Both the position numbers and the translations under genes were made by a program. The notes under the pieces are model-generated. The model was not told the origin of the DNA, did no database searches, and worked only from the letters and a program-made list of their open reading frames with translations. From positions 88,203 through 152,202 of the forward strand of contig NZ_BQHW01000014.1 in assembly GCF_021602025.1 (NCBI RefSeq): 64,000 nt of DNA. Direction: 5' to 3'. The stretch is from Pseudomonas ceruminis. GTDB taxonomy: Bacteria; Pseudomonadota; Gammaproteobacteria; Pseudomonadales; Pseudomonadaceae. Below are positions 38,098-47,150 of the stretch, one piece after another; position 1 is the stretch's first letter; each line of letters opens with the position of its first letter.

Positions 38098-39117
38098 TCA
38101 GCTCCCCTGCAGCGGGCGTTCGTCCTGGAAGAAGTAGTCCTTCCACGATTCCGGCTTGTGCTTGATGGCGCCGACCCGGTACAGGAAATCAGCCAGCTTG
38201 TAGGTGTTCTTCGGTGTGACAGTGAACTCGTACTGCGGGTTGTCGATCAGCTTGATCAGCGCATCGCGGTCGATCTTGGCCTTGGTCACACGGATATAGG
38301 TGTCGGCAGCGGCTGCCTTGTCCTTCTGGGCAAAGTCCGCAGCCTCGGCCAGCGCATCGACAAAGGCCTTGTAGGTCTTGGGGTTGTCATTGCGGAATTT
38401 TTCGGTGGCGAACAGCAGGGTCGGCGAGTTGGGGCCGAGCAGGTCATAGCTGTTGAGCACCACGTGCACGTCCTTGTTGGCCAAGGCCTGGTCCTGGAAC
38501 GGCGGGTTGGAGAAGTGCCCGTTGAGCTCAGTACCACCCGCCAGCAACGCAGCAGTGGCGTCCGGATGCGGCACGGCCAGGGTGTATTTGTCGAGGCGGT
38601 TGTATTCCTTGTCTCCCCACTGCTGGGCAGCAGCGTACTGCAGGAAGCGCGACTGCACCGAGACGCCCACTGCTGGCACGGCTATACGGTCCTTGTCGGA
38701 AATGTCGGCGATGGTCTTCACGTTCGGGTTGCTGCTGAGCAGGTAGTACGGGAAGTTGCCCAGCGAGGCCACGGCCTTGACGTTCTGTCGGCCTTTGGTA
38801 CGGTCCCACACGGTCAGCAGCGGGCCGACACCGGCGCCGGCGATGTCTACCGAGCCGGACAGCAGCGCGTCATTGATTGCCGCGCCACCAGAGAGCTGGG
38901 CCCAGTCGACCTCGATGTCGATGCCCTGCTCCTTGCCGTGTTTCTCGATCAGGTGCTGGTCACGTACCACGTTGAGCAACAGGTAGACGATACCGAACTG
39001 TTCGGCAACGCGGATCTTGCCTTCGGCATGTGCCGCGGTGGGCAGCGCAAGGCTACCGACGACCAGGCTGGCGCCCAGGCCAATGCTTGCCGCCAGGCGG
39101 CTGATGGAGTTGCGCAT
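38098..39117 (-). CDS. ABC transporter substrate-binding protein (sulfonate/taurine type)
   Basis: A 339-residue periplasmic binding protein with a signal peptide cut after PTAAHA (residue ~31). The mature part has IRVAEQFGIVYLLLNVVRDQHLIEKHGKEQG and NDALLSGSVDIAGAGVGPLLT, typical of SsuA/TauA/NMT1-like proteins that bind small organic anions. It follows the dioxygenase gene by 16 bases. Its specificity cannot be read; it would be matched to the dioxygenase substrate. Confidence 0.88.
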   Translation of the reverse strand: MRNSISRLAASIGLGASLVVGSLALPTAAHAEGKIRVAEQFGIVYLLLNVVRDQHLIEKHGKEQGIDIEVDWAQLSGGAAINDALLSGSVDIAGAGVGPLLTVWDRTKGRQNVKAVASLGNFPYYLLSSNPNVKTIADISDKDRIAVPAVGVSVQSRFLQYAAAQQWGDKEYNRLDKYTLAVPHPDATAALLAGGTELNGHFSNPPFQDQALANKDVHVVLNSYDLLGPNSPTLLFATEKFRNDNPKTYKAFVDALAEAADFAQKDKAAAADTYIRVTKAKIDRDALIKLIDNPQYEFTVTPKNTYKLADFLYRVGAIKHKPESWKDYFFQDERPLQGS

Positions 39118-39133
39118 GATGTTTCCTCAGTCG

Positions 39134-40033
39134 TCAGAACGGGGCATCGCCCTGGATGGTGGTACGGAACAGTTTGCGCCGCAGGTGCGCAGGGCAGCCG
39201 GTGGCCAGGTGGATGAGCGAGCGGTTGTCCCAGAACACCATGTCGTGGGGTTGCCACTGGTGGCGATAGATGTTCTGTTCCAGCACGCTCAAGGCGTAAA
39301 GCTGCTGCAGCACGTCGCGGCTTTCATCGTCCGGCAGGCCGACGATGCGGGTGGTGAAACCTTCACTGACGAACAGCGCTTTGCGGCCGTTCTCCGGGTG
39401 GGTACGCACCACCGGATGGATGACTTCCTGCACCTGGGCCAGTTGCTCGGCGGTCAGGGTGGGGCGCCAGTTACCTTCGAATTTGGTTTCGGCATAGCGG
39501 GCGGTGTAGGAGTGAGCGGCACTGCGGCCTTCGACCACCTTACGCAGGGCTTCGGGAACGGCGTCCCAGGCTTTGTGCATATCGGCGAACAGGGTATCGC
39601 CACCTTCGCTGGGCAGCTCCTGGGCGTGAAGCATGGAACCCAGGCTTGGGAGTTCTTTGTAGGAGAGGTCCGAGTGCCAGAACTTGCCGGCATCACCCAG
39701 GCCGATGTTCTGGCCGTTCTCGATGATGTTGGAGACGATCAGGATCTCAGGGTGGCCAGCAAGCAGGAACTGCTTGAGCACATGGATCTGCAGCTCACCG
39801 AAACGGCGGCTGAAGCTGATCTGCTGTTCAGGGCTGATGCGCTGGTCGCGGAACACCAGCACATGGTGGTCGAGGTGGGCGCGATGAATACGGGAGAAAT
39901 CCTCGGCGTTGACTGGTTTGGCCAGGTCCAGGCCGATGATCTCGGCGCCGACGGCACCAGAGAACGGGCGGATTTCGAAGGTTTGCGGCTGGGCGCTGTC
40001 GATGGACGACAAGGCGTTCGAGGCGGCGGACAT
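39134..40033 (-). CDS. TauD/TfdA-family alpha-ketoglutarate dioxygenase
   Basis: A 299-residue Fe(II)/2-oxoglutarate dioxygenase. The metal triad is seen as His and Asp in FWHSDLSYKELP and His in FWDNRSLIHLATG, with the 2-oxoglutarate arginine in LFRTTIQGDAPF at the C-terminus; the N-terminal block is GAEIIGLDLAKPVNAEDF. Relatives oxidise taurine or alkyl sulfate esters to release sulfite or sulfate. It leads an operon with a sulfonate-type importer and is probably induced by sulfate starvation. Whether the substrate is taurine is unknown. Confidence 0.88.
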   Translation of the reverse strand: MSAASNALSSIDSAQPQTFEIRPFSGAVGAEIIGLDLAKPVNAEDFSRIHRAHLDHHVLVFRDQRISPEQQISFSRRFGELQIHVLKQFLLAGHPEILIVSNIIENGQNIGLGDAGKFWHSDLSYKELPSLGSMLHAQELPSEGGDTLFADMHKAWDAVPEALRKVVEGRSAAHSYTARYAETKFEGNWRPTLTAEQLAQVQEVIHPVVRTHPENGRKALFVSEGFTTRIVGLPDDESRDVLQQLYALSVLEQNIYRHQWQPHDMVFWDNRSLIHLATGCPAHLRRKLFRTTIQGDAPF

Positions 40034-40157
40034 TGTTCACTCCCACGCAGTGCGCGACTTCAAGACGCGCAACGATCAGAAACGCACGGGGATTACCCGT
40101 GTGGGTTCAAGTCGTGCGGCGCATCGATTGGTCGATGGGTACGCAGTCGGGCGAACT

Positions 40158-40203
40158 ATAAATGCATAAGAAGAATATTTTAAATATCTTTAACGAATAT
40201 CCA
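40158..40203 (-). promoter_or_regulatory. AT-rich promoter region of the tauD-like operon
   Basis: A sharply AT-rich block with a near-palindrome (GATATTTAAAATATTC) and the element TTATGCATTTATAG lies about 125-170 bases upstream of the dioxygenase start, contrasting with the GC-rich surroundings. Sulfur-starvation operons in pseudomonads have AT-rich CysB-type sites. The assignment to CysB or a related activator is inference. Confidence 0.4.
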
Positions 40204-40243
40204 TATGATGCAGTTCATTGCAGTGTGTAGGCACCAAACGCCG

Positions 40244-43200
40244 CTAACGCCACTCGCTATAAGGCTCCAGAGACGTTACTGGCAACGCCAGGTTACCCCG
40301 CCATGGCTCGAACAGATAACGCACATAGAACACAGCATGGCTGGGTGCATAGTCATCGCTATGCTGCCAGTCGAAACCGGCCCCCATTGCCCAGTGATCA
40401 CTCAAACGCCGCTCAACGGCGCCATGCAGGCGATACCCCAGTCCGGTGCTGTCGCTGGCGTCGACCGTGGCATCAATGTTGGACTCGACAACGTCATAGC
40501 GCGCCAGCAACTTGCGGCTGATGCGCGAGTCCGGGTAGAGACGGCTGCTATCGCTATGGGCGCGCGACCAACTGACCGAGCCCTCCACCAGGAACGACCA
40601 GTCGTAGTTGCGCCAGGCGTAACTGACTGGCACACCCACCGACTGGTAGCGCTGTGGGCTGTAATACCCACCCTGGCCGAGGCTGTAACCACCCAGATCC
40701 TTGTCATAACGCCAATGCATCAGGGTAAGGCCGACCCGCATGCGCTCATCCGCCGTTTCTATCGCTCGGTAGTAGTATCCCGCCATGGCGCGAGTGCGTT
40801 GGTTGTCGGCAACATTCTCACCATAGAGCCAATGGTGCCCCAGACTGGCCCACACCCCATGATCACCACCCTGGTCCCAGCTCAAACCCAATGTCGCGCC
40901 ATTGGCCGTCACGCCACCCCAGCGCACGCCGGTAGCAGGATCACGCGCTCCGGCGAACGACAGCAGCGAATTGCTCATGGGCCTGCGCGAGGCCGCCAGC
41001 GACCACCCCACCTGCCCCAGGTCGCCATTGACGATGGCGCCACCCAGCCAGTTGTTGACCTCGTAACCTTGAGTGGTGCCCAGGTCAAAGCCCCAGCGAT
41101 CATTCTGCCAGCCCAACGCCAGCACGCCGCCGTCAGCCGTTTGCGAACCACCGCGACAGGTTGGCAGGGCCGCGCCGTTACGGGTTACGCCTTCAAACTG
41201 GCAGGTACCGAAATCGGCCGTATTGCGCCCATCTTCGTTCAGGTCGAAGGAACCTGCATCCATGCCAATGCGTTCCACGCGGGCGAACGCCGTGCCGTCG
41301 TCCCATGGGGTGTCGACATGCAGCAAGGTCGATTGGGTGTTCAACCTGGAAATACCTGGCGTACCGTCGTTCTTGCGCCAGCCGTAGTCATGCATGAGCG
41401 TGACATGGGTGTTGCGCTGGCGGTAGAGCTCATCCACATCACTGCGCAGGCTGCGCACCAGCCAATCATCCGCATCGTTGGCACGGCTGGCCAAAGTCAT
41501 TGCCCGGTCATCCCGCGGCGAGAGCGCCGAACGACCGAGCAATTGCGCATCGGCCATCGCCGCTGCATAAAGGTCCAATGCGCGCTGCGGATCGTCTGCA
41601 GCGACTAAGCGCGCAGCATCACGGCGCAGCAAGGGGTCAGGCTGGGGCTGTTGTGCAGCAATGCGCTCCAGCAGCCTGGCAGCTTTTTGTTTTTCCCCCA
41701 ACGCCACCCAGACCTCCGCCAGACGCTGCTGGCCCCCCACCGTCAGGTCAGTCAATTGCAACGGTTGCGTGGCCAATGCCTGGCGCACACGCGACAGGTC
41801 GCCTTCGGCAATCCAGCTTTGCATCATGCCGAGGCGGGCTTCCGGGCGCTTGGGCTGAGCCTGCAATACACGCTGGTAGTAACCACGCGCCTTGCTGTGA
41901 TCGCCCCGCTCTGCCGCCCAGTCCGCCATCAACAAGAGGTCGTCAGGATCACCCTCGCCCTGGGCCTGGACGGCTTCCAGCACTGCGGTCGCCTCATCGG
42001 TACGGCCCTGGTCCTGCAGACGCTGCGCCTGGGCCAGGGTCATGCGCCGACGCAGCCGTTTGTCCAGCGACCGCATGTCATCGGTCCAGGCACCTTGTGG
42101 CACGGCGCGCAAGGTCTGCTGGGCGAGCACATCACGGTCACTGGACTCTAGATAAAGCCCATGGGCATAGCGGATGGCGGGATCCGCCGACTGACGCTGC
42201 AGTACTTGGGCGAATGCGGCGTCTGCCTCGGCGTTACGCCCCTGTTGGCGAAGGCTGCTGGCCAACTGGTAAACCAACCATGGCTCATCGGGGGCCAGCT
42301 CGACAGCCTGCTCCAGTACTCGGCTGGCAGTGAGCCAGTCCTCATGGCGCAATGCCACATCAGCCTGCTCGCGCAGGCGGGCAAGTTGCAGACTTTGCCG
42401 CAGGCTGGCGAACTGGGCCTGCTGAGCCGGCGGCAGGCTTTCCAGATACGCTTGGGCCTTGTCCATCGATTGAGCTTGATAGATCCGCATCAAGCCGCGT
42501 AGCGCACTTTCATTGCCTGGTGCTCTACCCCGTACGTGCAGGTACTGCCGCTCGGCGCTAGCTGCATCACCTTCGGCCAGCGATACATCAGCCAGCCCGA
42601 GCAAGGCAAATTCATCCTCGGGGCGTTGCTGTCGCGCCTGCTGATACAGCGTGCGAGCGGTGCGCAGGTCCTGCTTGGCCAGCGCGTTGTCCGCCCGTTG
42701 CAGCAACCCCCAGTACTGGCTGGAAGCCTCAAGGTCTTTCCATTTGCTCATCAAGCGTGTGCTCTGCTCGATCGCAGCAGCCTGGCGGAACGCAGTGTTA
42801 GCCTCTGCGTAACGACGCTGGCGCATCAGTGCGACACCCAACGCACCGTGCAAACTGGCATCGTCCGCATAGTGGCGCAGCGCCAGGCGCAGCTGCGCTT
42901 CGGCTTGAACATTACGTTCCTGTTCGAGTAGCACCTTGCCGCGTTGCCCTGCCTGCCAGGCGGGGTCGGCCACCAGTTTGCGCTGCTGATTGAGGTTTTC
43001 GCCGGCCAGGGTCAGCAGAGGCGAGGCTGGGTAACGCTGCACGAACGCCTGCCAGGCTGCAACGCTGCTGCCACTTACCGGCTGCTCGGACAGGTAGTCG
43101 AATTCGCGCTGTGCTGCAGCATCTCGCGCTGCCGGGTCACGCGACAGTTGGTCCAGCACCTGCAATGCCTCGCTATCGCGGTCTTCGCTGAACAACCAGC

Positions 43201-43765
43201 TGGCCAGGGTCTGGCGCAGGCCAGCATTGCCAGGGTACTGACGATCAAGCTGTTGCAACTGACTGATTGCTTGCGGCCGCTGCCCGACTAAGTTGCCCCG
43301 CACGCGCCAGTAATCCAGGGCCATGTCCAGGCTCGGGGGATCCCCGGCAAACAACTGGTCATAGGCGATCAGGGCTTCTTCATAGCGTCCGGTGACCGCC
43401 AGCAGGCGGGCCTGCTGCAGCCGCTGCGCCGGCTCCGGTTGTTGCAGTTGCAGCAAACGGCGAGCCCGCCGGTCCTGATTGCTTCCAGGCGCCACTTGGC
43501 TGATCGTTGCACTCAGTTGTTCCGCCTCTTGGGGCTTCTGTTCCCGCAGAGCCAGGCTCAACGCTGCCAGCAACGCATCAGGGTCGAGTGGTTCCAACAG
43601 CCTCAGCTTGGCCAGGGCGTTATGCACCAGGTCATCGCGGTGCAACGCTTCACCGACACGGACCTGTTCGAGCAGCCATTGGCGCTGCTCATCGCGATCC
43701 TTAGGTTGTGCGGCCACTGCACATGACAACGCTGTCAAGGTCAGCACACCGATCATTCGGAACAT
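40244..43765 (-). CDS. bcsC: Cellulose synthase operon protein BcsC
   Basis: An 1173-residue outer-membrane export protein. A signal peptide ends at AVAAQ (residue ~20), about 700 residues of TPR repeats follow (for example ALRHYADDASLHGALGVALMRQRRYAEANTAFRQAA), and the C-terminal ~330 residues form the BCSC beta-barrel beginning around RNTHVTLMHDYGWRKNDGTPG. TPRs guide the glucan, or acetylated or modified forms of it, across the periplasm. The start overlaps bcsZ by 13 bases. It is the last gene of the bcs operon. Confidence 0.95.
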   Translation of the reverse strand: MFRMIGVLTLTALSCAVAAQPKDRDEQRQWLLEQVRVGEALHRDDLVHNALAKLRLLEPLDPDALLAALSLALREQKPQEAEQLSATISQVAPGSNQDRRARRLLQLQQPEPAQRLQQARLLAVTGRYEEALIAYDQLFAGDPPSLDMALDYWRVRGNLVGQRPQAISQLQQLDRQYPGNAGLRQTLASWLFSEDRDSEALQVLDQLSRDPAARDAAAQREFDYLSEQPVSGSSVAAWQAFVQRYPASPLLTLAGENLNQQRKLVADPAWQAGQRGKVLLEQERNVQAEAQLRLALRHYADDASLHGALGVALMRQRRYAEANTAFRQAAAIEQSTRLMSKWKDLEASSQYWGLLQRADNALAKQDLRTARTLYQQARQQRPEDEFALLGLADVSLAEGDAASAERQYLHVRGRAPGNESALRGLMRIYQAQSMDKAQAYLESLPPAQQAQFASLRQSLQLARLREQADVALRHEDWLTASRVLEQAVELAPDEPWLVYQLASSLRQQGRNAEADAAFAQVLQRQSADPAIRYAHGLYLESSDRDVLAQQTLRAVPQGAWTDDMRSLDKRLRRRMTLAQAQRLQDQGRTDEATAVLEAVQAQGEGDPDDLLLMADWAAERGDHSKARGYYQRVLQAQPKRPEARLGMMQSWIAEGDLSRVRQALATQPLQLTDLTVGGQQRLAEVWVALGEKQKAARLLERIAAQQPQPDPLLRRDAARLVAADDPQRALDLYAAAMADAQLLGRSALSPRDDRAMTLASRANDADDWLVRSLRSDVDELYRQRNTHVTLMHDYGWRKNDGTPGISRLNTQSTLLHVDTPWDDGTAFARVERIGMDAGSFDLNEDGRNTADFGTCQFEGVTRNGAALPTCRGGSQTADGGVLALGWQNDRWGFDLGTTQGYEVNNWLGGAIVNGDLGQVGWSLAASRRPMSNSLLSFAGARDPATGVRWGGVTANGATLGLSWDQGGDHGVWASLGHHWLYGENVADNQRTRAMAGYYYRAIETADERMRVGLTLMHWRYDKDLGGYSLGQGGYYSPQRYQSVGVPVSYAWRNYDWSFLVEGSVSWSRAHSDSSRLYPDSRISRKLLARYDVVESNIDATVDASDSTGLGYRLHGAVERRLSDHWAMGAGFDWQHSDDYAPSHAVFYVRYLFEPWRGNLALPVTSLEPYSEWR

Positions 43766-44865
43766 GGTGCGCTCCAGGCAGGCAGCAGTCGGCCGTTGTT
43801 GTCGAAGCGATAACGGCCCTCATCCCAGCCCTGGCCGAACAGGGCAAGCACCTGGTTGTAATACGCGCGCGGCTCGACGGGCTGCTCGTGCAGGCGTTTA
43901 CGCTGGGCTTCAAGCGCAGCGTGGCCGCCCGGGGCAGTGGCCAACAGCGGCAGGAGTGCTGCAGAGAAGCCCACGGGGCCATGGCCGCTGACCTTTGCGC
44001 TGAGGGCGTCGACGCTTTCCGGTGGCTGGCCGCCGCGCATGGTCAGCGCCACCATCGGTGCAAAATGGTGCAGTAACTCATCACGCTGCGCCGCCCCGTT
44101 GGCCAGCATTCCCAACCACAGGTACACACGAATGGCGTCATAGTCCCCGGCACTGCCGTGCTCGGGATCGGGCTCGACGGCGGCTGCAGGTGTCCACAAC
44201 AACCAGTCCGGCGCGAAGCCCTTGGGCGACGCCTCTAACCAGACACGGCGGACATTGCCAGCCATCTCCGCCCATAAGGGATCTACCAAGGCGAAGCGGT
44301 CGAACAACTGCGGGGGCAGGTAGCTGGGATTGAGCCGCCAGCCACGATCGTTTTCGAAACCGTAGTCGCCAGGCAATATCATCACACCCAGACCAGGCAA
44401 CTTGCGCACGGTCTGCGCGGCAATGCGCCAAAGCATCTGCTGGCCCAACTGAGCGTAGGTGGGCTCATCCCACAGCCGCCCCGCTTCGAGCAGGCTGTAA
44501 GCGATCCACAGATCAGCGTCGCTGGCATTATTGGTGTCCAATACTTGCCATTGTTGCTGGCTGTTGCGCCCCCATAGCCAAGCCGGCAAGTGCCGTGCAA
44601 GGTCACCCTGGGCTAGGTTGTTGCTGGTCCAGCGCAGCACGTGAGCAAAGGCCTCGCGATCATTACCGACCAAGGCGAAGAACAACGCATAGCTCTGCCC
44701 TTCGGAGGTGGTAACCAGACGCTCGTCACTGCGATCAAGAACTCGGCCATCCGCACTGACCATTTGGATCTTGAATCGCTCCCAGGCCGGCCACGGACAC
44801 GCCGTCGACGCCGCAGCGACGGCGGGCATGCACAGCAGCGCCAGTAATGCCAACAGCTGTCGCAT
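43753..44865 (-). CDS. bcsZ: Periplasmic endoglucanase BcsZ (GH8)
   Basis: A 370-residue GH8 cellulase. Signal peptide MRQLLALLALLCMPAVAAAS, then WERFKIQMVSADGRVLDRSDERLVTTSEGQSYALFFAL containing the catalytic acid Glu in SEGQSY, and the base Asp in GDYDAIRVYLWLGM. It trims misdirected glucan in the periplasm. I start at ATG 44865; an in-frame TTG at 44871 would overlap the bcsB stop. It lies between bcsB and bcsC as usual. Confidence 0.95.
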   Translation of the reverse strand: MRQLLALLALLCMPAVAAASTACPWPAWERFKIQMVSADGRVLDRSDERLVTTSEGQSYALFFALVGNDREAFAHVLRWTSNNLAQGDLARHLPAWLWGRNSQQQWQVLDTNNASDADLWIAYSLLEAGRLWDEPTYAQLGQQMLWRIAAQTVRKLPGLGVMILPGDYGFENDRGWRLNPSYLPPQLFDRFALVDPLWAEMAGNVRRVWLEASPKGFAPDWLLWTPAAAVEPDPEHGSAGDYDAIRVYLWLGMLANGAAQRDELLHHFAPMVALTMRGGQPPESVDALSAKVSGHGPVGFSAALLPLLATAPGGHAALEAQRKRLHEQPVEPRAYYNQVLALFGQGWDEGRYRFDNNGRLLPAWSAPCSE

Positions 44866-44867
44866 GT

Positions 44868-47150
44868 TCAATCAGCCTCGCCCAAGCGACGACGCGCGGC
44901 CCAACGCAGCGCACGCCACAACAGGAAGGCGAACAGCAGCACGCTGACGGAGGCGACTACCGCGATCAGCGCCGGATAGTCGGACAGGTGGAACCACAGC
45001 AGCAGCCACCACGGCAGTTGGCCAACAAAATAGTGCTCGCCGATGAACTGGCTGCTGACACCACTGCTGCGCACCAGGGCGACGGAACCTGCCACCGCCT
45101 CCAACTTACCCGAGTCCGCCAGCACCTCACGCAACAACGCGAAATCGGCATCAGAATTGGCCAGCAGAGCAACGACACTGCGCTGCTCATGGAACGGCGA
45201 TTTCAGCCCTGTGATAGCGGCGATCGGCGCCTGCGCACTAACCGCGACACGGCTATTGGGTTCAACCGGCGCGGTCGTGAAACGCTGATTACCCTGCGAT
45301 GCCAGGGTCCGGCCCTGCACCATCCAATCTCGTTGTTGATCGAGCATCAGGCCGAGGTTAGGAGCATCGCGCAGCCCTTCAGGCATACTACCTATCAACA
45401 GCAGGTCGGCATCAGCTTGCGCTGCCTGTTCCCAATCGTCGGTCAGCCGCACGTTAAGAGCCGGGTAGCCAGTCTGCCCAGCCACGCTGCTGACTGCATC
45501 GAGCAGGGTACCGACCTGCATCTGTGTCGGTTTGCCCGGTACCAGGATCACTGTTTCGGACAGATCGGCCATACGGCTGTAGGGGAAGCCACTGCGGGCA
45601 AAGGCACGCAGATCAGGCATTGCCATGTAGTGGTAATAGCCGGACAGGTCGATGGTCGAGTTCTCGTCGATAGCGGCTCGTACGTCCACCGGCAGCGAGG
45701 TTTGGCAGTGGTCGCGCTGGGCGCTCCCCAAGGTGCTGGCAAAGCTGAAGTCGAAGCGCAGGCGATTTCGCGCACCGATCTTCAAGGCAGGTACCAGCGA
45801 CTGTTCGGTCAATGCCGTGCTATCGGTGGACAGCACGTTCAGGCGCATTTCTTCGAGCGTGCCGCCGCGGCGGTCATTACCCACCAGGGGCATGCTGGTG
45901 ATGTATTGATCGTTGACACTGATGCTCAACCGCGATTCGTCGGTAACCGCCGGCGGTGTATAGCGATACAGGGTCTGCAGCGGTATACCCTGGTTGCGCC
46001 AGACAAACAGGTCTGGCGGCAAATTCACATCGAGGGTGATCGGCCGCGGCTGCAAGCCGCTTACCTGAAGCTGCTCGGGATAATCGAGCAGCTCAGAGAA
46101 GCGCACCGGCCGATCCGTACGTGTCCAGTTCGGCGCATCGTATGGCTTGCGCGGTTGCAGGGCCGTCATCTGCTCGATTTTGACCCGTGCCCCTCGGAAC
46201 AAATCGCTGCCAACGGCCAGCGCGGATGCCGCCTTTACCAGGTCCTCGTCATCGCGACCGAGCACCAGCAGCACTTTGCTCCAGCGATCGGTCGGGTGAT
46301 CGATCAGTTGCACTACCGGGCCATCGACCTTCGGAAATTTCTCAAGGTCACCGAGAAACGCCGGGCGACGCTCGTTTGTGGCGAAAACGATGACCGGATT
46401 TGACCTGTCACCGCTGGCTGGCAGCGTGTTGAACGACACCGGGAAAGTCGCTTTGCGCCACCCTGCCTTGCTGCCGAAATAGGATGAAAGGATAGCGGCT
46501 GCGCGCTGTTCCCCCAGTGTTGGCGCGTCGGCGAACACCACCGGTAGCTCGACCTTGCTGGTATCGCGCGCATCGAAGAACGGCAGCGGGAAGTAGGCAA
46601 GGTCATTTTCCAAGGTCAGCGGCTGCTCAAGCAGCCTGACCTGACTCTTGCGATTGAGGTTCAGCCACAGGCCGCTGTTCGCAGGGTCTTCACAGATGTC
46701 GGTGTAATGCCCGACGAACTCCAGGCGTACTCGGTTGAAGTCGCTGATGAGTTTCGGGTCCAAAGGCAACTGGCGCCGCACGCGCTGGCCGAGCTGGTCC
46801 TTTTCTACCGGCACCACACCCATCAATTCATCGTTGAGATAGACGCGCAGATGCGAAATGTTCGGAAGCAATGCCGGCGAAGGGGTGTAGTCCAGTTGCA
46901 GGACCGCCTCGGTCGCCAGGCGATCTCGGCGCACACCGAAATCGATGTTCTCGCTGCCACGCACACCCAGTAAAAGGCTGTCAGAAGCACGGCCTAGCTG
47001 CTCGAATGTTTTGCTAACGGGCCAATTGGGCACTGCTGACTCGCCAGGTACGGCAACGGGAGCAACAGCGGCGACGGCAGCGTTCTGGAGAAGGGAGGCA
47101 AGCAGCGCCATCGCCAAGCCCCAGGTGCGCGCGGGATAACGAGTCATCAT
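44868..47150 (-). CDS. bcsB: Cellulose synthase periplasmic subunit BcsB
   Basis: A 760-residue BcsB with a signal peptide, repeated carbohydrate-binding and flavodoxin-like domains in the periplasm (IDFGVRRDRLATEAVLQLDY; SHLRVYLNDELMGVV) and one C-terminal membrane helix (YPALIAVVASVSVLLFAFLLW, near residue 735) that docks on BcsA. It guides the nascent glucan through the periplasm. Start and end overlap bcsA and nearly touch bcsZ, indicating translational coupling. Confidence 0.95.
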   Translation of the reverse strand: MMTRYPARTWGLAMALLASLLQNAAVAAVAPVAVPGESAVPNWPVSKTFEQLGRASDSLLLGVRGSENIDFGVRRDRLATEAVLQLDYTPSPALLPNISHLRVYLNDELMGVVPVEKDQLGQRVRRQLPLDPKLISDFNRVRLEFVGHYTDICEDPANSGLWLNLNRKSQVRLLEQPLTLENDLAYFPLPFFDARDTSKVELPVVFADAPTLGEQRAAAILSSYFGSKAGWRKATFPVSFNTLPASGDRSNPVIVFATNERRPAFLGDLEKFPKVDGPVVQLIDHPTDRWSKVLLVLGRDDEDLVKAASALAVGSDLFRGARVKIEQMTALQPRKPYDAPNWTRTDRPVRFSELLDYPEQLQVSGLQPRPITLDVNLPPDLFVWRNQGIPLQTLYRYTPPAVTDESRLSISVNDQYITSMPLVGNDRRGGTLEEMRLNVLSTDSTALTEQSLVPALKIGARNRLRFDFSFASTLGSAQRDHCQTSLPVDVRAAIDENSTIDLSGYYHYMAMPDLRAFARSGFPYSRMADLSETVILVPGKPTQMQVGTLLDAVSSVAGQTGYPALNVRLTDDWEQAAQADADLLLIGSMPEGLRDAPNLGLMLDQQRDWMVQGRTLASQGNQRFTTAPVEPNSRVAVSAQAPIAAITGLKSPFHEQRSVVALLANSDADFALLREVLADSGKLEAVAGSVALVRSSGVSSQFIGEHYFVGQLPWWLLLWFHLSDYPALIAVVASVSVLLFAFLLWRALRWAARRRLGEAD

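Noticed and set aside
37270-39216. A 648-residue open frame on the plus strand opposite the ABC transporter genes
   Set aside because: It is the complement of three well-supported genes, and its residue make-up (rich in Gln, His, Val, Gly) is that of an antisense shadow in GC-rich DNA. No family pattern is visible.
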